In this document: piece after piece, positions 42,798 to 52,709 of the stretch | How positions within the stretch are numbered: position 1 is the stretch's first letter | How the letters are laid out: every line of letters starts with the position of its first letter | The notes under the pieces: model-generated | Database searches by the model: none | The model's input: only the letters and a program-made list of their open reading frames with translations | What the model was told of the DNA's origin: nothing | Position numbers and translations under genes: made by a program | Source: Streptomyces uncialis | GTDB taxonomy: Bacteria; Actinomycetota; Actinomycetes; Streptomycetales; Streptomycetaceae | DNA: 64,000 nt | Assembly: GCF_036250755.1 (NCBI RefSeq) | Contig: NZ_CP109583.1 | Location: 5,231,501-5,295,500 of the forward strand | Reading direction: 5' to 3'

Positions 42798-45700
42798 ATG
42801 ACGCGAGCCGAGCAGCCAACGGCCGGACAACCGGCCTCCGACACCGCCCTGGTCGCCGATTCCCGCGAGCGCGCCCTGCGCGCCCTGCTGCACAACGCCC
42901 CCCTCAAACGCCTCTGGGGAGCGCAGCTCATCGGCGGCATCGGCGACGCCCTCGCCCTGCTCGTCCTGGTGCTGCTGACCCTGGAGACGGCGGTCGGCCG
43001 GGGTTCCCTCGGCGGCGGCTACCAGGGCGCCGCCCTCGCCGTCGCGGCCGTCCTCGGCACCCGGATCCTCGCGACCCTGCTGTGCGGCGCCGTCCTGCTC
43101 GGCCCGCTCACCTCGCTCACCTCGCCCGGCGGTCTGCTGGACCGCCGCTGGACGATGGTCGCCACCGACGGGCTGCGGGCCGCGCTGCTGATCGTGGCCC
43201 CGCTGTGGATCCTGTGGACACCGGGCAGCGCCCTCGTGCTGCTCCTGGTCACCACGTTCGTCATCGGGGTCGCCGAACGCTTCTGGACGATCTGCCGGGA
43301 GAGCGCGGCCCCCGCGCTGCTGCCCCCGCCGCCGCCGGAGGGCGCGGCCGTCCGCCCGCTGCCCGACCACCTGGACGCCCTGCGCCGGCTGTCCCTGCGC
43401 ACCGGCTTCGTCGCCTTCCCGCTCGCCGCCCTCACGCTCGTCGTGACCACCCTCGTCGGGAATCTGCTGGGCGCGGGCATCGACTGGTTCGGCGCCCACC
43501 AGGCGGCCCTCGCGTCGTACGCCGCGGCGGGACTGTTCGCCGCGTCGCTGTCCGTCGTCTGGTTCGTCGAACTGCCCGCCACCCCCACGCCCCGCGCGCG
43601 CTCCCCGCTCGAAGGGCTGCGCCGCCCCCGCACCGGCACCACGCCCGACCGGGGCCGGACGGGCGCGGTCACCCCGCTGGTCCTCGCCTGCGGCGCCGTC
43701 GCCGCCGCGATCGCCGCCGCCGTGGGCGTCGCCGTCCTGCACGCCGGCGACCTCGGCGGCGGGCCGGTGCTGTACGGCCTGCTGGTCCTCGCGCTCACCG
43801 GCGGCACCGTCCTCGGTATCCGTACCGGCCCCGCCGTCCTGCCGTCGCTCTCGCGGCGGCGGCTGCTCGCGCTCTCCGTCGCGGCCACCGGCGCCGCGCT
43901 GCTCGCGGCGGGCCTCGTCCCGGACGTCACCTCCGTCCTGCTGATCACGGCCCTCGCCGGGACGGCCGCCGGGGTCGCCGCCAACACCGGGCACACCCTG
44001 CTCGACCAGGAGACCGAGGAGTACCGCAGGGCCCGCACCACCGAGCATCTCCACGCGGTCGTCCGGGTCTTCGTCGCGCTCGGCGCCCTGGTGGCCCCCC
44101 TGCTCGCCGCGCTGATCGGCCCGCACCGCCTGGAGAACGGCAAGTTCGTCTTCGACCACGGCGGCGCCGCGTTCACCCTCATGCTGGTCGGCGCCCTGCT
44201 GCTGCCCGTCGCGGCCCTCGTCCTCGCCCGGACCGACGACCGCTCCGGCGTCCCGCTGCGCAAGGACCTGCGGGACGCGCTGCGCGGCGGCGACCCGGCC
44301 CAGGCCCAGGCCGCCACCGGCTTCTTCATCGCCCTGGAGGGCGGCGACGGCGCCGGGAAGTCCACCCAGGCCGAAGCGCTCGCCGAGTGGATCCGCGGCA
44401 AGGGCCACGAGGTCGTCGTCACCCGTGAGCCCGGCGCCACCCCGGTCGGCAAGCGGCTGCGCTCGATCCTCCTGGACGTCTCCGACGCCGGACTGTCCCA
44501 CCGCGCCGAGGCTCTGCTCTACGCGGCCGACCGCGCCGAACACGTCGACACCGTGGTGCGCCCCGCGCTCGAACGGGGCGCCGTGGTCGTCTCCGACCGC
44601 TACATCGACTCCTCCGTCGCCTACCAGGGCGCCGGACGCGATCTGTCCCCGACCGAGATCGCCAGGATCTCCCGCTGGGCCACCGACGGGCTCGTCCCGC
44701 ATCTGACGATCCTGCTGGACGTCGACCCCGAGGCCGCCCGCGAGCGCTTCACGGAGGCCCCGGACCGGCTGGAGTCCGAGCCGATCGAGTTCCACGCGCG
44801 CGTGCGGGCCGGTTTCCTCACCCTGGCCGCCGCCGCGCCCGGCCGCTACCTCGTGGTGGACGCGAGCCAGGAGGCGGAGGCCGTCACCACGGTCGTCCGC
44901 AACCAGCTCGACGTCCTGCTGCCGCTTTCCGAGGCCGAGATCAAGGCCCAGGAAGAGGCCCGCAAGGCCGCCGAGGAGGAGGCCCGCCGCAAGGCGGAGG
45001 AGGAGGCCGCGCGCAAGGCCGAGGAGGAGCGGCTGGAGCGCGAGCGCCAGGAGCAGCTCGCCAAGCTGCGCGCCGAGGAGGAGGAGCGCAAGCAGCGCGA
45101 GCTGGAGGAGGCCCAGCGCCGCGAGGCCGAGCGGCAGGCCGAGGAGGCCCGCCGCCGCGCGGAGGAGGCCCGCCGCAAGGCCGAGGAGGAGCGCGCCAGG
45201 CTCCAGGCCGAGGAGGAGGCGCGCGCCGCCGAGCAGGAGCGGCTGCGCAAGCAGGCCGAGGAGGAGGCCCGGCTGCGCGCCGAGGCCGAGGCCCGGCGGC
45301 TGGAGAAGCAGCGCAAGGCGGAGGAAGCCCTGCTCAGGGCGGAGGAGGCCCGTCGCGCCGCCGAGGCGGCGGAAGCCGAACGGCGCGCGGAGGAGGCCCG
45401 CCGCGCGGAGCGCGAACGCCTCGCCGAGGACGCCCGCCGCGCCGAGGAGGAGCGGCAGGCGGCCGAGGCCCGGCGCGCGGAGGAGGCGCGGGAGGCGGCC
45501 CGTCAGGCGGAGCGGGACCGGCGCGCCGAGGAGGCGCGCGGGCTGGCGGAGGCCCGGCAGGCGGAGCAGATGCGTGAGGCGGAGGCCGCCCGGCGCGCGG
45601 AGGCGGCCCGGCGGGCCGCGGAGGCACGGGACCGGGCCGCGTCCACGCAGCCCCCTCGGCCGGGCGGCGACCGTTCCACGGATGACCGTTCCACGGATGA

Positions 45701-46562
45701 CCGGTCTGCGGACGGCCGTTCCGCGGATGACCGGTCCGCGGATGGTCGTTCCGCGGATGGCCGTTCCACGGCTGGTCGGTCTGCGGATGGTACGGAAGGC
45801 CGGTTCGCCGAGGGCGGGATCGCCGGGGGCGGGGCCGGCGGGGGTCGGTCCACGGATGGCCGGGGCGCAAGTGATCCGCGCACGGGTGATCGGCGCACGG
45901 GTGCCGGGGCCGACGACGACACGACGACGCTTCCCCGGGTGCCGTCCGGCCCGGCGGACCGAGGCGGTCCCCGCAAGGGCCCCGCGTCCGGCTTGCCGTC
46001 CGATGACACGGCGGTGCTGCCCCGGGTGCCCTCCGGTCCGGCGGACGAGACGGCCGTGCTGCCGCCCGTACGGCCAGACGGTTCCGACGACGACACAGCG
46101 GTGCTCCCGCAGATGCCCGACGACCGCGCGGCCGACGACACGGCCGTGCTGCCGCCGGTGCGGCCCCGGGGCACCGGCGCCCCGACGGACCGCGTGCCGC
46201 CCGGCTACTTCCGCGACGAGCGCCCGGCCGGACCGATGTCGGCCGGTGCCCCGCGCACCCGGGTGACCGGTCCCAACGACCGTACGCACGAGCTCCCGCA
46301 GCTGGACGAACAGGGCGTGCCCAAGCGGCGGCCCCGTTCCGACTGGGCGGAGGCGACCCCGCTCGACGACCTGCCGACCCTGGCCGACGAACTGCTCGGC
46401 GCGCGCGGAGAGAACGACGACAGCGACGAGGGCGACGGCGGCAGGCGTGACGGGGACGCGTACGGGCGTGACGCGTACGGACGCGATCCTCGCGGACGTG
46501 ACGCGTACGGGCGGGGCGGTCGTGGTGACGATGGGCGCGGGCCGGGCGGTTCGCGCCGCTGA
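42798..46562 (+). CDS. tmk: MFS-like membrane domain fused to thymidylate kinase, with coiled coil and TxxLP repeats
   Basis: A 1254-residue fusion. Residues 30-490 form an MFS-type multi-pass membrane domain. Residues about 512-715 are a complete dTMP kinase: FIALEGGDGAGKSTQ P-loop, SDRYIDSSVAYQGAGR, and LDVDPEAARERF, which phosphorylates dTMP for DNA synthesis. Residues 715-950 are a highly charged Glu/Ala/Arg coiled coil. Then come about eight DRSADG-type repeats (960-997) and five DDTAVLP-type repeats (1040-1120), and a Gly/Arg/Asp tail. The arrangement is typical of Streptomyces; the membrane and tail roles are unknown. Followed closely by holB. Confidence 0.9.
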   Translation: MTRAEQPTAGQPASDTALVADSRERALRALLHNAPLKRLWGAQLIGGIGDALALLVLVLLTLETAVGRGSLGGGYQGAALAVAAVLGTRILATLLCGAVLLGPLTSLTSPGGLLDRRWTMVATDGLRAALLIVAPLWILWTPGSALVLLLVTTFVIGVAERFWTICRESAAPALLPPPPPEGAAVRPLPDHLDALRRLSLRTGFVAFPLAALTLVVTTLVGNLLGAGIDWFGAHQAALASYAAAGLFAASLSVVWFVELPATPTPRARSPLEGLRRPRTGTTPDRGRTGAVTPLVLACGAVAAAIAAAVGVAVLHAGDLGGGPVLYGLLVLALTGGTVLGIRTGPAVLPSLSRRRLLALSVAATGAALLAAGLVPDVTSVLLITALAGTAAGVAANTGHTLLDQETEEYRRARTTEHLHAVVRVFVALGALVAPLLAALIGPHRLENGKFVFDHGGAAFTLMLVGALLLPVAALVLARTDDRSGVPLRKDLRDALRGGDPAQAQAATGFFIALEGGDGAGKSTQAEALAEWIRGKGHEVVVTREPGATPVGKRLRSILLDVSDAGLSHRAEALLYAADRAEHVDTVVRPALERGAVVVSDRYIDSSVAYQGAGRDLSPTEIARISRWATDGLVPHLTILLDVDPEAARERFTEAPDRLESEPIEFHARVRAGFLTLAAAAPGRYLVVDASQEAEAVTTVVRNQLDVLLPLSEAEIKAQEEARKAAEEEARRKAEEEAARKAEEERLERERQEQLAKLRAEEEERKQRELEEAQRREAERQAEEARRRAEEARRKAEEERARLQAEEEARAAEQERLRKQAEEEARLRAEAEARRLEKQRKAEEALLRAEEARRAAEAAEAERRAEEARRAERERLAEDARRAEEERQAAEARRAEEAREAARQAERDRRAEEARGLAEARQAEQMREAEAARRAEAARRAAEARDRAASTQPPRPGGDRSTDDRSTDDRSADGRSADDRSADGRSADGRSTAGRSADGTEGRFAEGGIAGGGAGGGRSTDGRGASDPRTGDRRTGAGADDDTTTLPRVPSGPADRGGPRKGPASGLPSDDTAVLPRVPSGPADETAVLPPVRPDGSDDDTAVLPQMPDDRAADDTAVLPPVRPRGTGAPTDRVPPGYFRDERPAGPMSAGAPRTRVTGPNDRTHELPQLDEQGVPKRRPRSDWAEATPLDDLPTLADELLGARGENDDSDEGDGGRRDGDAYGRDAYGRDPRGRDAYGRGGRGDDGRGPGGSRR

Positions 46563-46811
46563 CGCCGCGCGGACCGGCCGGGTGCGCGCCGCTGAAGCCG
46601 CTGCTGGCGCTGACGGGGGATTGTGGGGCCGTGGCCGTGGCCGTGGCCGTGGCCGGGGCAGGGCGGCCGGTCGGACTCACGTGGCGGCCGGGGCCCGGTC
46701 GCCGTCGGTCCGGACGGTGATGTCAGTGGGGTCGTCCACAATGGACCGGGTGGGGGCACAGCCACGACGGGCGACGACGTGGACGGACAGCGGACGTAAG
46801 GGCGGCAACCC

Positions 46812-48041
46812 ATGACGGTATGGGACGACTTGGTGGGCCAGGAGCAGGTGAGCGCGCAGCTCGGCGCCGCCGCCCGGGACGCCGACGCGCTGGTGACGGC
46901 CGTCGCCGACCGTTCCGCGGGGTCCGGCGCGCCGCCCCCGCCCGCCCCCGAGGCGTCCCGGATGACGCACGCGTGGCTGTTCACCGGCCCGCCCGGGTCC
47001 GGCGGTCCGACCGCCGCGCGCGCGTTCGCCGCCGCGCTCCAGTGCGTCAGCCCGGACCGCGCGCTCGGCGGTGTCCCCGGCTGCGGTTTCTGCGACGGCT
47101 GCCACACCAGTCTGATCGGTACCCACGCGGATGTGCAGATCGTCCGTACGGACCTGCTGTCCATCGGTGTGAAGGACACCCGTGAGCTGGTCCGCCGCGC
47201 CCAGTTGTCCCCGGCCGTGGGCCGGTGGCAGGTCATCGTCCTGGAGGACGCCGACCGGCTCACGGAAGGCGCGGGCAACGTCCTGCTGAAGGCCGTCGAG
47301 GAGCCCGCGCCGCGCACGGTCTGGCTGCTCTGCGCGCCCTCGGTGGACGATGTCCTGCCGACGATCCGTTCGCGCTGCCGTCATCTCACCCTGCGAACCC
47401 CGCCGGTGGACGCCGTCGCGGACGTCCTGATCCGCCGGGACGGCATCGAGCCGGAGGCCGCCATGGCCGCCGCCCGCGCCACCCAGGGCCACATCGGCCG
47501 GGCCCGCAAGCTGGCCACGGACCCGAGGGCCCGCGCGCGGCGCGCCGCCGTGGTGCGGATGCCACTGCGGGTGTCGGACGTCGGGGGCTGTCTGAAGGCG
47601 GCCCAGGAGCTGATCGACGCGGCCACCGAGGACGCCAAGGAGGTCTCCGAGGAGCTTGACGTCAAGGAGACCGAGGAGCTGAAGGCGGCACTCGGCGCGG
47701 CCCAGGGCGGGCGGATGCCACGCGGCACGGCGGGTGTGATGAAGGACCTGGAGGACAGACAGAAGCGCCGCAGGACCCGTACCCAGCGCGACAGCCTGGA
47801 TCTGGCGCTCACCGAGCTGACCGGCTTCTACCGCGATGTCCTCGCGCTCCAGCTCGGCTCGCGGCTGGCCATCGCGAACGCCGACGCGGGTGACGCGCTG
47901 GACCGGCTCGCCCGCGAGAGCACCCCGGAGGCCACGCTGCGGCGGATCGACGCGATCTCGGCGTGCCGGGCGGCACTGGACAGCAATGTCGCCCCGCTGC
48001 TGGCGGTCGAGGCGATGACGATGGCGCTCCGCACGGGGTGA
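46812..48041 (+). CDS. holB: DNA polymerase III subunit delta'
   Basis: A 409-residue clamp-loader subunit beginning VWDDLVGQEQVSAQL. The P-loop position reads FTGPPGSGGPTAARAF, lacking the Walker A Lys, as expected for the non-hydrolysing delta' subunit. The zinc Cys residues lie in CGFCDGCH, and NVLLKAVEEPAPRTVWLL and SRCRHL (SRC motif) follow. The actinobacterial insertion of about 30 residues after GLVGQ (40-50) is present. It assists loading of the beta clamp onto DNA. Confidence 0.92.
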   Translation: MTVWDDLVGQEQVSAQLGAAARDADALVTAVADRSAGSGAPPPPAPEASRMTHAWLFTGPPGSGGPTAARAFAAALQCVSPDRALGGVPGCGFCDGCHTSLIGTHADVQIVRTDLLSIGVKDTRELVRRAQLSPAVGRWQVIVLEDADRLTEGAGNVLLKAVEEPAPRTVWLLCAPSVDDVLPTIRSRCRHLTLRTPPVDAVADVLIRRDGIEPEAAMAAARATQGHIGRARKLATDPRARARRAAVVRMPLRVSDVGGCLKAAQELIDAATEDAKEVSEELDVKETEELKAALGAAQGGRMPRGTAGVMKDLEDRQKRRRTRTQRDSLDLALTELTGFYRDVLALQLGSRLAIANADAGDALDRLARESTPEATLRRIDAISACRAALDSNVAPLLAVEAMTMALRTG

Positions 48042-48341
48042 CGGTGTTCGGGGCGGGATGACGCGCGCGCTCCGGCGCGGGCCGGGCGGGGTGGACGTGG
48101 GGCGGGTCGGGCCGGGCCGGGGTCGAAGCGCGCGGTCGCGTTCCGGCGCGCGGCCTGGCGGGGGATGACGCGCGCGTCCGCTCCCAGCCGTCCGCTCCCA
48201 GCCGTCCGCTCCCAGCCGTCCGCTCCCGGCTGTCCTCCGGGGTCGGACGGCGCCAGCGGAACGGAAACGGAATTCACTCGTACGGACCGACCGTGTGGCG
48301 ACGCCAGGTGATCGCAAGGTCGCGCATCGTAGTCTCGTCGG
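48042..48341. other. intergenic region with 14-bp tandem repeat
   Basis: No gene in 300 bases. Four 14-base units CGTCCGCTCCCAGC occupy 48175-48230; the remaining sequence is low-complexity. Confidence 0.6.
48175..48230. repeat. 14-bp tandem repeat, 4 copies
   Basis: Three perfect copies and one with a single change of CGTCCGCTCCCAGC, head to tail. Confidence 0.9.
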
Positions 48342-50039
48342 ATGCGCACGAGCAGCCGCCCACCCCGTCCCGCCCGTGACCCCCGCCCCCAGGGCCGTAC
48401 CGTCCCCACCGGCCCCGGTCCTGGTCCTGATCCCGGCGGCCGAACGCCGGGCGGACCCGCGCTCGGGGAACGCTGCCCCCGGGACCGTCCCACCCGTGGC
48501 CACCGCACCCGGGGGCTGCGGGCGTTCGGCGTCCTGCTGACGGCGACCGCGCTGCTGGTCACCAGCTGCTCGGCGGGCGGGTCCGCGCCGGGCGGGTCGA
48601 TGGTGGCGCCGCACGCGGGCAGCACTCCGGAGGAACTGACGCGGTACTACGGGCAGAAGCTCACCTGGCGCGACTGCGAGCCCACCGGCTTCCAGTGCGC
48701 GAAGCTGCGCGCTCCGCTGGACTACCGGCGTCCCGGGTCGGGCGAGATCGAGCTCGCGGTGGCACGCAAGGAGGCCACCGGTCCCGGTGAGCGGATCGGA
48801 TCGCTGCTGGTGAACCCGGGCGGCCCCGGCGGCTCGGCGGTCGGCTACCTCCGTTCGTACGCGGGTGTCGGGTACCCCGACGACGTCCGGGCGCGCTACG
48901 ACATGGTGGCCGTCGACCCGCGCGGGGTGGCCGGGAGCGAGCCGGTGCGCTGCCTCGACGGCAAGGAGATGGACGCGTACACGCAGACGGATGTCACCCC
49001 CGACGACCGTGGCGAACAGGACCGGCTCGTCGGCGCGTTCCGCACGTTCGCGAAGGGCTGCGAGAGCCGTTCGACGCGGGTGCTGCCCCATGTGTCGACG
49101 GAGGAGACCGCGCGGGACATGGACATCCTGCGCGCCGCGCTCGGTGACCGGAAGCTGACGTATGTGGGCGCGTCGTACGGGACGTTCCTGGGCGCGACGT
49201 ACGCGGGGCTCTTCCCGGACCGGGTCGGCCGGCTGGTGCTGGACGGCGCGATGGACCCGTCACTGCCCGCCCGCCGGATGAACGAGGACCAGACGGCGGG
49301 CTTCGAGACGGCGTTCACGGCCTTCGCGGAGGACTGTGTGCGGCGTACGACTTGCCCGCTGGGCCGGGAGGCGGCGACGGCGGGGGCGAAACTGAAGACG
49401 TTCCTGCGCGCGCTGGACCGGGAACCCGTCCGGACCGGCAAGCCGGGCCGCCGCCTCGGCGAATCGCTCGCCATGACCGGGGTGATCGCCGCGATGTACG
49501 ACGAGGGCGCGTGGCCCCGGCTGCGGTCCGCGCTGACGGCCGGGATCGACAAGCGCGACGGTACGGGGCTGCTGGCCCTGTCGGACGGCTACTACGAACG
49601 GGGGTCGGACGGCGAGTACGGGAACCTGATGTTCGCCAACGCCGCCGTGAACTGCCTCGACCTGCCTCCGGCGTTCACGACGCCCGCCGAGGCCGCCGAA
49701 GCGGTGCCCGCCTTCGAGAAGGCGTCACCCGTGTTCGGTGAGGGGCTGGCCTGGTCGGCGCTGAACTGCGCGTACTGGCCGTTCGGCGCGACGGGTGGGC
49801 CGCAGCGCATCGAGGCCAAGGGCGCCGACCCGATCCTCGTCGTCGGCACCACCCGCGACCCGGCGACCCCGTACCGCTGGGCCGAGGCCCTCGCCGCCCA
49901 GCTCGACTCCGGCACCCTCCTCACCTACGAGGGCGACGGCCACACCGCGTACGGCCGGGGGTCCACCTGCGTCGACTCCACGATCGACCGATACCTCCTC
50001 ACCGGCACCCCTCCCGCCGACGGAAAGCGCTGCTCATAG
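48342..50039 (+). CDS. secreted alpha/beta-hydrolase peptidase (tripeptidyl aminopeptidase type), lipoprotein
   Basis: A 565-residue protein. A long Pro/Arg leader precedes a lipobox (LLVTSC) at about residue 75, suggesting the true start may be an internal codon nearer the hydrophobic segment. The mature enzyme has VNPGGPGGSAVG (oxyanion loop), YVGASYGTFLGATYAGLFP with nucleophile Ser, and a C-terminal TAP-like domain with GDGHTAYG carrying the His. Family members release N-terminal tripeptides outside the cell. A strong terminator follows. Confidence 0.85.
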   Translation: MRTSSRPPRPARDPRPQGRTVPTGPGPGPDPGGRTPGGPALGERCPRDRPTRGHRTRGLRAFGVLLTATALLVTSCSAGGSAPGGSMVAPHAGSTPEELTRYYGQKLTWRDCEPTGFQCAKLRAPLDYRRPGSGEIELAVARKEATGPGERIGSLLVNPGGPGGSAVGYLRSYAGVGYPDDVRARYDMVAVDPRGVAGSEPVRCLDGKEMDAYTQTDVTPDDRGEQDRLVGAFRTFAKGCESRSTRVLPHVSTEETARDMDILRAALGDRKLTYVGASYGTFLGATYAGLFPDRVGRLVLDGAMDPSLPARRMNEDQTAGFETAFTAFAEDCVRRTTCPLGREAATAGAKLKTFLRALDREPVRTGKPGRRLGESLAMTGVIAAMYDEGAWPRLRSALTAGIDKRDGTGLLALSDGYYERGSDGEYGNLMFANAAVNCLDLPPAFTTPAEAAEAVPAFEKASPVFGEGLAWSALNCAYWPFGATGGPQRIEAKGADPILVVGTTRDPATPYRWAEALAAQLDSGTLLTYEGDGHTAYGRGSTCVDSTIDRYLLTGTPPADGKRCS

Positions 50040-50042
50040 CCC

Positions 50043-50072
50043 CCGGACCACCCCTGCCCGGGGGTGGTCCGG
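50043..50072 (+). terminator. hairpin terminator after peptidase gene
   Basis: CCGGACCACCCC pairs with GGGGTGGTCCGG around a 6-base loop, starting four bases after the stop codon. Confidence 0.85.
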
Positions 50073-50136
50073 CCCCCGCAGGAATCTGTGTAGAATTGGC
50101 GCGTCGCGCACCCCGGCACCGGTGGTGCAGACGCCA

Positions 50137-50210
50137 GCCGCCTTAGCTCAGATGGCCAGAGCAACGCACTCGTAATGCGTAGGTCTCGGGTTCGAATCCC
50201 GAAGGCGGCT
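50137..50210 (+). tRNA. tRNA-Thr (anticodon CGT)
   Basis: A 74-base cloverleaf: acceptor GCCGCCT pairs with AGGCGGC, the anticodon loop CTCGTAA gives CGT, and GGTTCGAATCC forms the T arm. No CCA is encoded. It reads ACG codons. Its 3' half is the likely insertion site of element 2, whose integrase gene lies just downstream. Confidence 0.95.
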
Positions 50211-50217
50211 CTGAAGG

Positions 50218-50250
50218 ACCCCAGGACTCACTCGCCGTGACCTGGGGTTT
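50218..50250. terminator. intrinsic terminator after tRNA-Thr
   Basis: ACCCCAGG (50218-50225) pairs with CCTGGGGT (50241-50248), followed by a T run. Confidence 0.8.
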
Positions 50251-50338
50251 TTCGCTTTTCCGGGGCATGGCGCGTCACACGGCCGGGGTGCCGCGAGATG
50301 GCTTGCGTGAGCGATGCGTGAGCGGAGCGGTCCGTGCC

Positions 50339-51940
50339 CTACTTCTCGCCCTTCTTCCGCTTGCCCTTCTTCTTGGTCCTGGCCTCGGCTTTCGCCTTGG
50401 ACGCCGCCTTCTTGGCAGCCTTGCGGGCCTCCGTCGCCTCGGCCTTCCGCTGTAGCGGGACCAGCTTGGCGGTGGCTTCGGCGGCGTTCTTGCCGACGTG
50501 GGGAAGGACGCTCTGGTAGATGTCGCGCGTGATCCGGGTGTCGCTGTGGCCGAGGGTGTCGGAGACGATCTTGACGTCGATGCCAGCCGCGAGCATGAGG
50601 GTGGCCGCGCCGTGGCGGAGGTCGTGCAGCCGGATCGGCGGGAGGCCGGAGGCGGCGACGAGGCGTTCGAAGAGGTCGGTGACCTTGCCGGGGTGAAGCC
50701 AGGTGCCGTCCTCCTGGGTGAAGACCATGCCGGTCTCGACCCAGGCCGTTCCCCACTCCTCGCGGTCCGCGTCTTGGCGCTCGCGATGTTCCTTGAGCAC
50801 GTTGACCGTGTCGTCGTCGAGCGCGATGACACGGAAGCCGCTGTCCGTTTTGGGTTCGGAGGTCTCGACAGCCCAGCCGTCCTGGACGAGCTGCGAAGAC
50901 ACGGTGAGGGAGTGGGTGTCGAGGTTGGTTTCCGACCAGGGCTGGCCGCATGCCTCGCCCCGTCGCAGGCCACGGAAGGCGATCAGGTGCCACATGGCGT
51001 ACAGCCGGTCCTCAGCGACGGAGTCGAGGAACGCGCCGGTCTGCGCCGGTGTCCAGACCATGACGGGCGAGGGCTTCTCGCCCGTCTGCTCCCAGACAGC
51101 GACGCGCTCGTCCGTCCAGACGAGGGCCTTGGGCTTGCGTGCTGGGTCGATCTCGACGTGGGCGGCGGGGTTGAAGGTGATGATCTGCTGGCCGATGGCG
51201 TTGTTGAGGGCGGCGCGGAGGGTGGCTTTGACGTGCTGGCGGGTGGCGGGTCCGGTGACGCGGCGGAACGGCGGCATCGTGTCGATCGCGGCCTTCAGTG
51301 TCTTGCGGTGGGCCCGGTGCTCCGCACCCTTCCACGGGATGGTCGCGAGTTCGTCGATCGCGGCGCGTCGTTGGGCGTTCTGTTCGAGGAGCTCGGTGTT
51401 GGCATCGGTGATGGCGGTGAACATGTCGCTGAGGTGGCTCACCCGCAGCCGGTCGAGGCGGCGGTGGCCGATGTGCGGCTTGAGGTGGATGCGGATGTCG
51501 GTCTCGTAGCGGCTGATGCCGGACTTCCGTATGCGTTTGCCCGCTAGCCACCGGTCCAGCCATTCCGCGACGGTGAGGCTGCCGACGAGGTCTTGGCCCG
51601 CGTTGAGTCGCCGACGCGTCTCCTCCACGTCGGGGAGGGGTGCCTTCTCGTTGCCGATCTCCTCCAGCATGGCCGCGATCAGCGTCATGCCCTCCGGGTC
51701 GTCGGTGTCGGTGAGGCCGAGGAGGGCGCGGACGTGGTCAAGGTCGGCCTGGGCCTTCTTGAGGGTGTCGTAGCCGGCGCGGCTGAAGGAGCGGCGGGTG
51801 CCGTCTTCGCGTGGCGGAAGTTCCTGGCGGATGGAGTACGAGCCGTGCTTGCGGCTGGACAGTTTGGGGCACTTCTTGCCGAGCGGTTTGCCGGTGTGGG
51901 GGGCGCGGCAGTAGCAGCGGCGGTGCGTGGAGCCCTTCAA
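50339..51940 (-). CDS. tyrosine site-specific integrase of element 2
   Basis: A 533-residue tyrosine recombinase. The N-terminus has three Cys/His residues (CYCRAPHTGKPLGKKCP), a possible zinc site, then an arm-binding domain. Catalytic residues are visible in FRGLRRGEACG (Arg), LHDLRHGAATLMLAAG (His-Arg), and LGHSDTRITRDIYQSV (His, Tyr). A Lys/Ala-rich C-terminal tail of about 40 residues is unusual. The TTG start overlaps the upstream XRE gene stop (TTGA). Transcription points toward the tRNA. Confidence 0.92.
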   Translation of the reverse strand: MKGSTHRRCYCRAPHTGKPLGKKCPKLSSRKHGSYSIRQELPPREDGTRRSFSRAGYDTLKKAQADLDHVRALLGLTDTDDPEGMTLIAAMLEEIGNEKAPLPDVEETRRRLNAGQDLVGSLTVAEWLDRWLAGKRIRKSGISRYETDIRIHLKPHIGHRRLDRLRVSHLSDMFTAITDANTELLEQNAQRRAAIDELATIPWKGAEHRAHRKTLKAAIDTMPPFRRVTGPATRQHVKATLRAALNNAIGQQIITFNPAAHVEIDPARKPKALVWTDERVAVWEQTGEKPSPVMVWTPAQTGAFLDSVAEDRLYAMWHLIAFRGLRRGEACGQPWSETNLDTHSLTVSSQLVQDGWAVETSEPKTDSGFRVIALDDDTVNVLKEHRERQDADREEWGTAWVETGMVFTQEDGTWLHPGKVTDLFERLVAASGLPPIRLHDLRHGAATLMLAAGIDVKIVSDTLGHSDTRITRDIYQSVLPHVGKNAAEATAKLVPLQRKAEATEARKAAKKAASKAKAEARTKKKGKRKKGEK

Positions 51941-52614
51941 GCGGCTTCCTCCGTGGGGTCGGTGTCGGTTTCGGGTGGGTCGACGTCGTGGAGTGCGGGT
52001 GGGAGGTCAGGCGGGGTGGCGCCGTCCTCGCGGATCTCGCGGCGGAGTTTGCGGAGCTCGCTCTTGGCCGCGATGGCGCGGTCGGCGTACTCGGCCCGCT
52101 GGCGTTCGGCGTTCTCCCGCTGGGCGCGGGAGGCGGCGGTTCTGGTGTCGAAGCGGGCCTGCTTCTCCTCGTCGAGTGCGGCGAGTGCGGTGCGGATGAG
52201 AAGGGTGTGGTGCTCGAACTCGGGCACCATTCCGGGGTCGTTCTCGAAGACGTCTTCCTCGCCGGTGAAGCGGCGCAGTGCGTCCCAGGTGGGGACGAGT
52301 TCCTGGAAGGGGAGTTCCTGGGTCTCCTCGATGTAGCCGACGGGGAAGATCAGGCAGACCGGGTAGGTCTCCAGTGCGGCGGCCAGGATCATGACGTCCA
52401 CCAGGGGCAGGGTGGCGCGGCGGCCGGATTCCATGTTGGCGATCACGTTGCGCGGGATCGGGTGCCCCAGCTCCTCGCAGCGGTCGGCCAGGTCCTGGGC
52501 GCTCCATCCCCTCCTCCTCCTTCTGCGTCGGACCTCGCCGGCCACGGTGGCCTTGATCCGGTCCACCCACTCCGGAAAGTCGTCTTCTTCATCATCGAAA
52601 CCGCTTTGTGTCAT
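51937..52614 (-). CDS. XRE-family regulator of element 2
   Basis: A 225-residue protein with an N-terminal helix-turn-helix (RRRRGWSAQDLADRCEELG through VIANMESGRR, residues 33-63), and a C-terminal helical, Arg/Glu-rich extension. It probably controls int, with which it overlaps by four bases, and the divergent xis-replication genes. The coding DNA has a CGTC-rich start preceded by an AT-rich promoter gap at 52615-52709. Confidence 0.78.
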   Translation of the reverse strand: MTQSGFDDEEDDFPEWVDRIKATVAGEVRRRRRRRGWSAQDLADRCEELGHPIPRNVIANMESGRRATLPLVDVMILAAALETYPVCLIFPVGYIEETQELPFQELVPTWDALRRFTGEEDVFENDPGMVPEFEHHTLLIRTALAALDEEKQARFDTRTAASRAQRENAERQRAEYADRAIAAKSELRKLRREIREDGATPPDLPPALHDVDPPETDTDPTEEAA

Positions 52615-52709
52615 GCAGACACATTAGCTTGAGGATCATCGATGGAGTGGCCTGGAGCCGGACGTGATGGACGCGTTCGCCGACGGCTGCACCGAAGAGG
52701 GGATGCCGC

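Noticed and set aside
42384..46289. 1301-residue minus-strand frame opposite tmk
   Set aside because: Leu/Gly/Arg-rich shadow of the coiled-coil and membrane regions; no ribosome site or domain.
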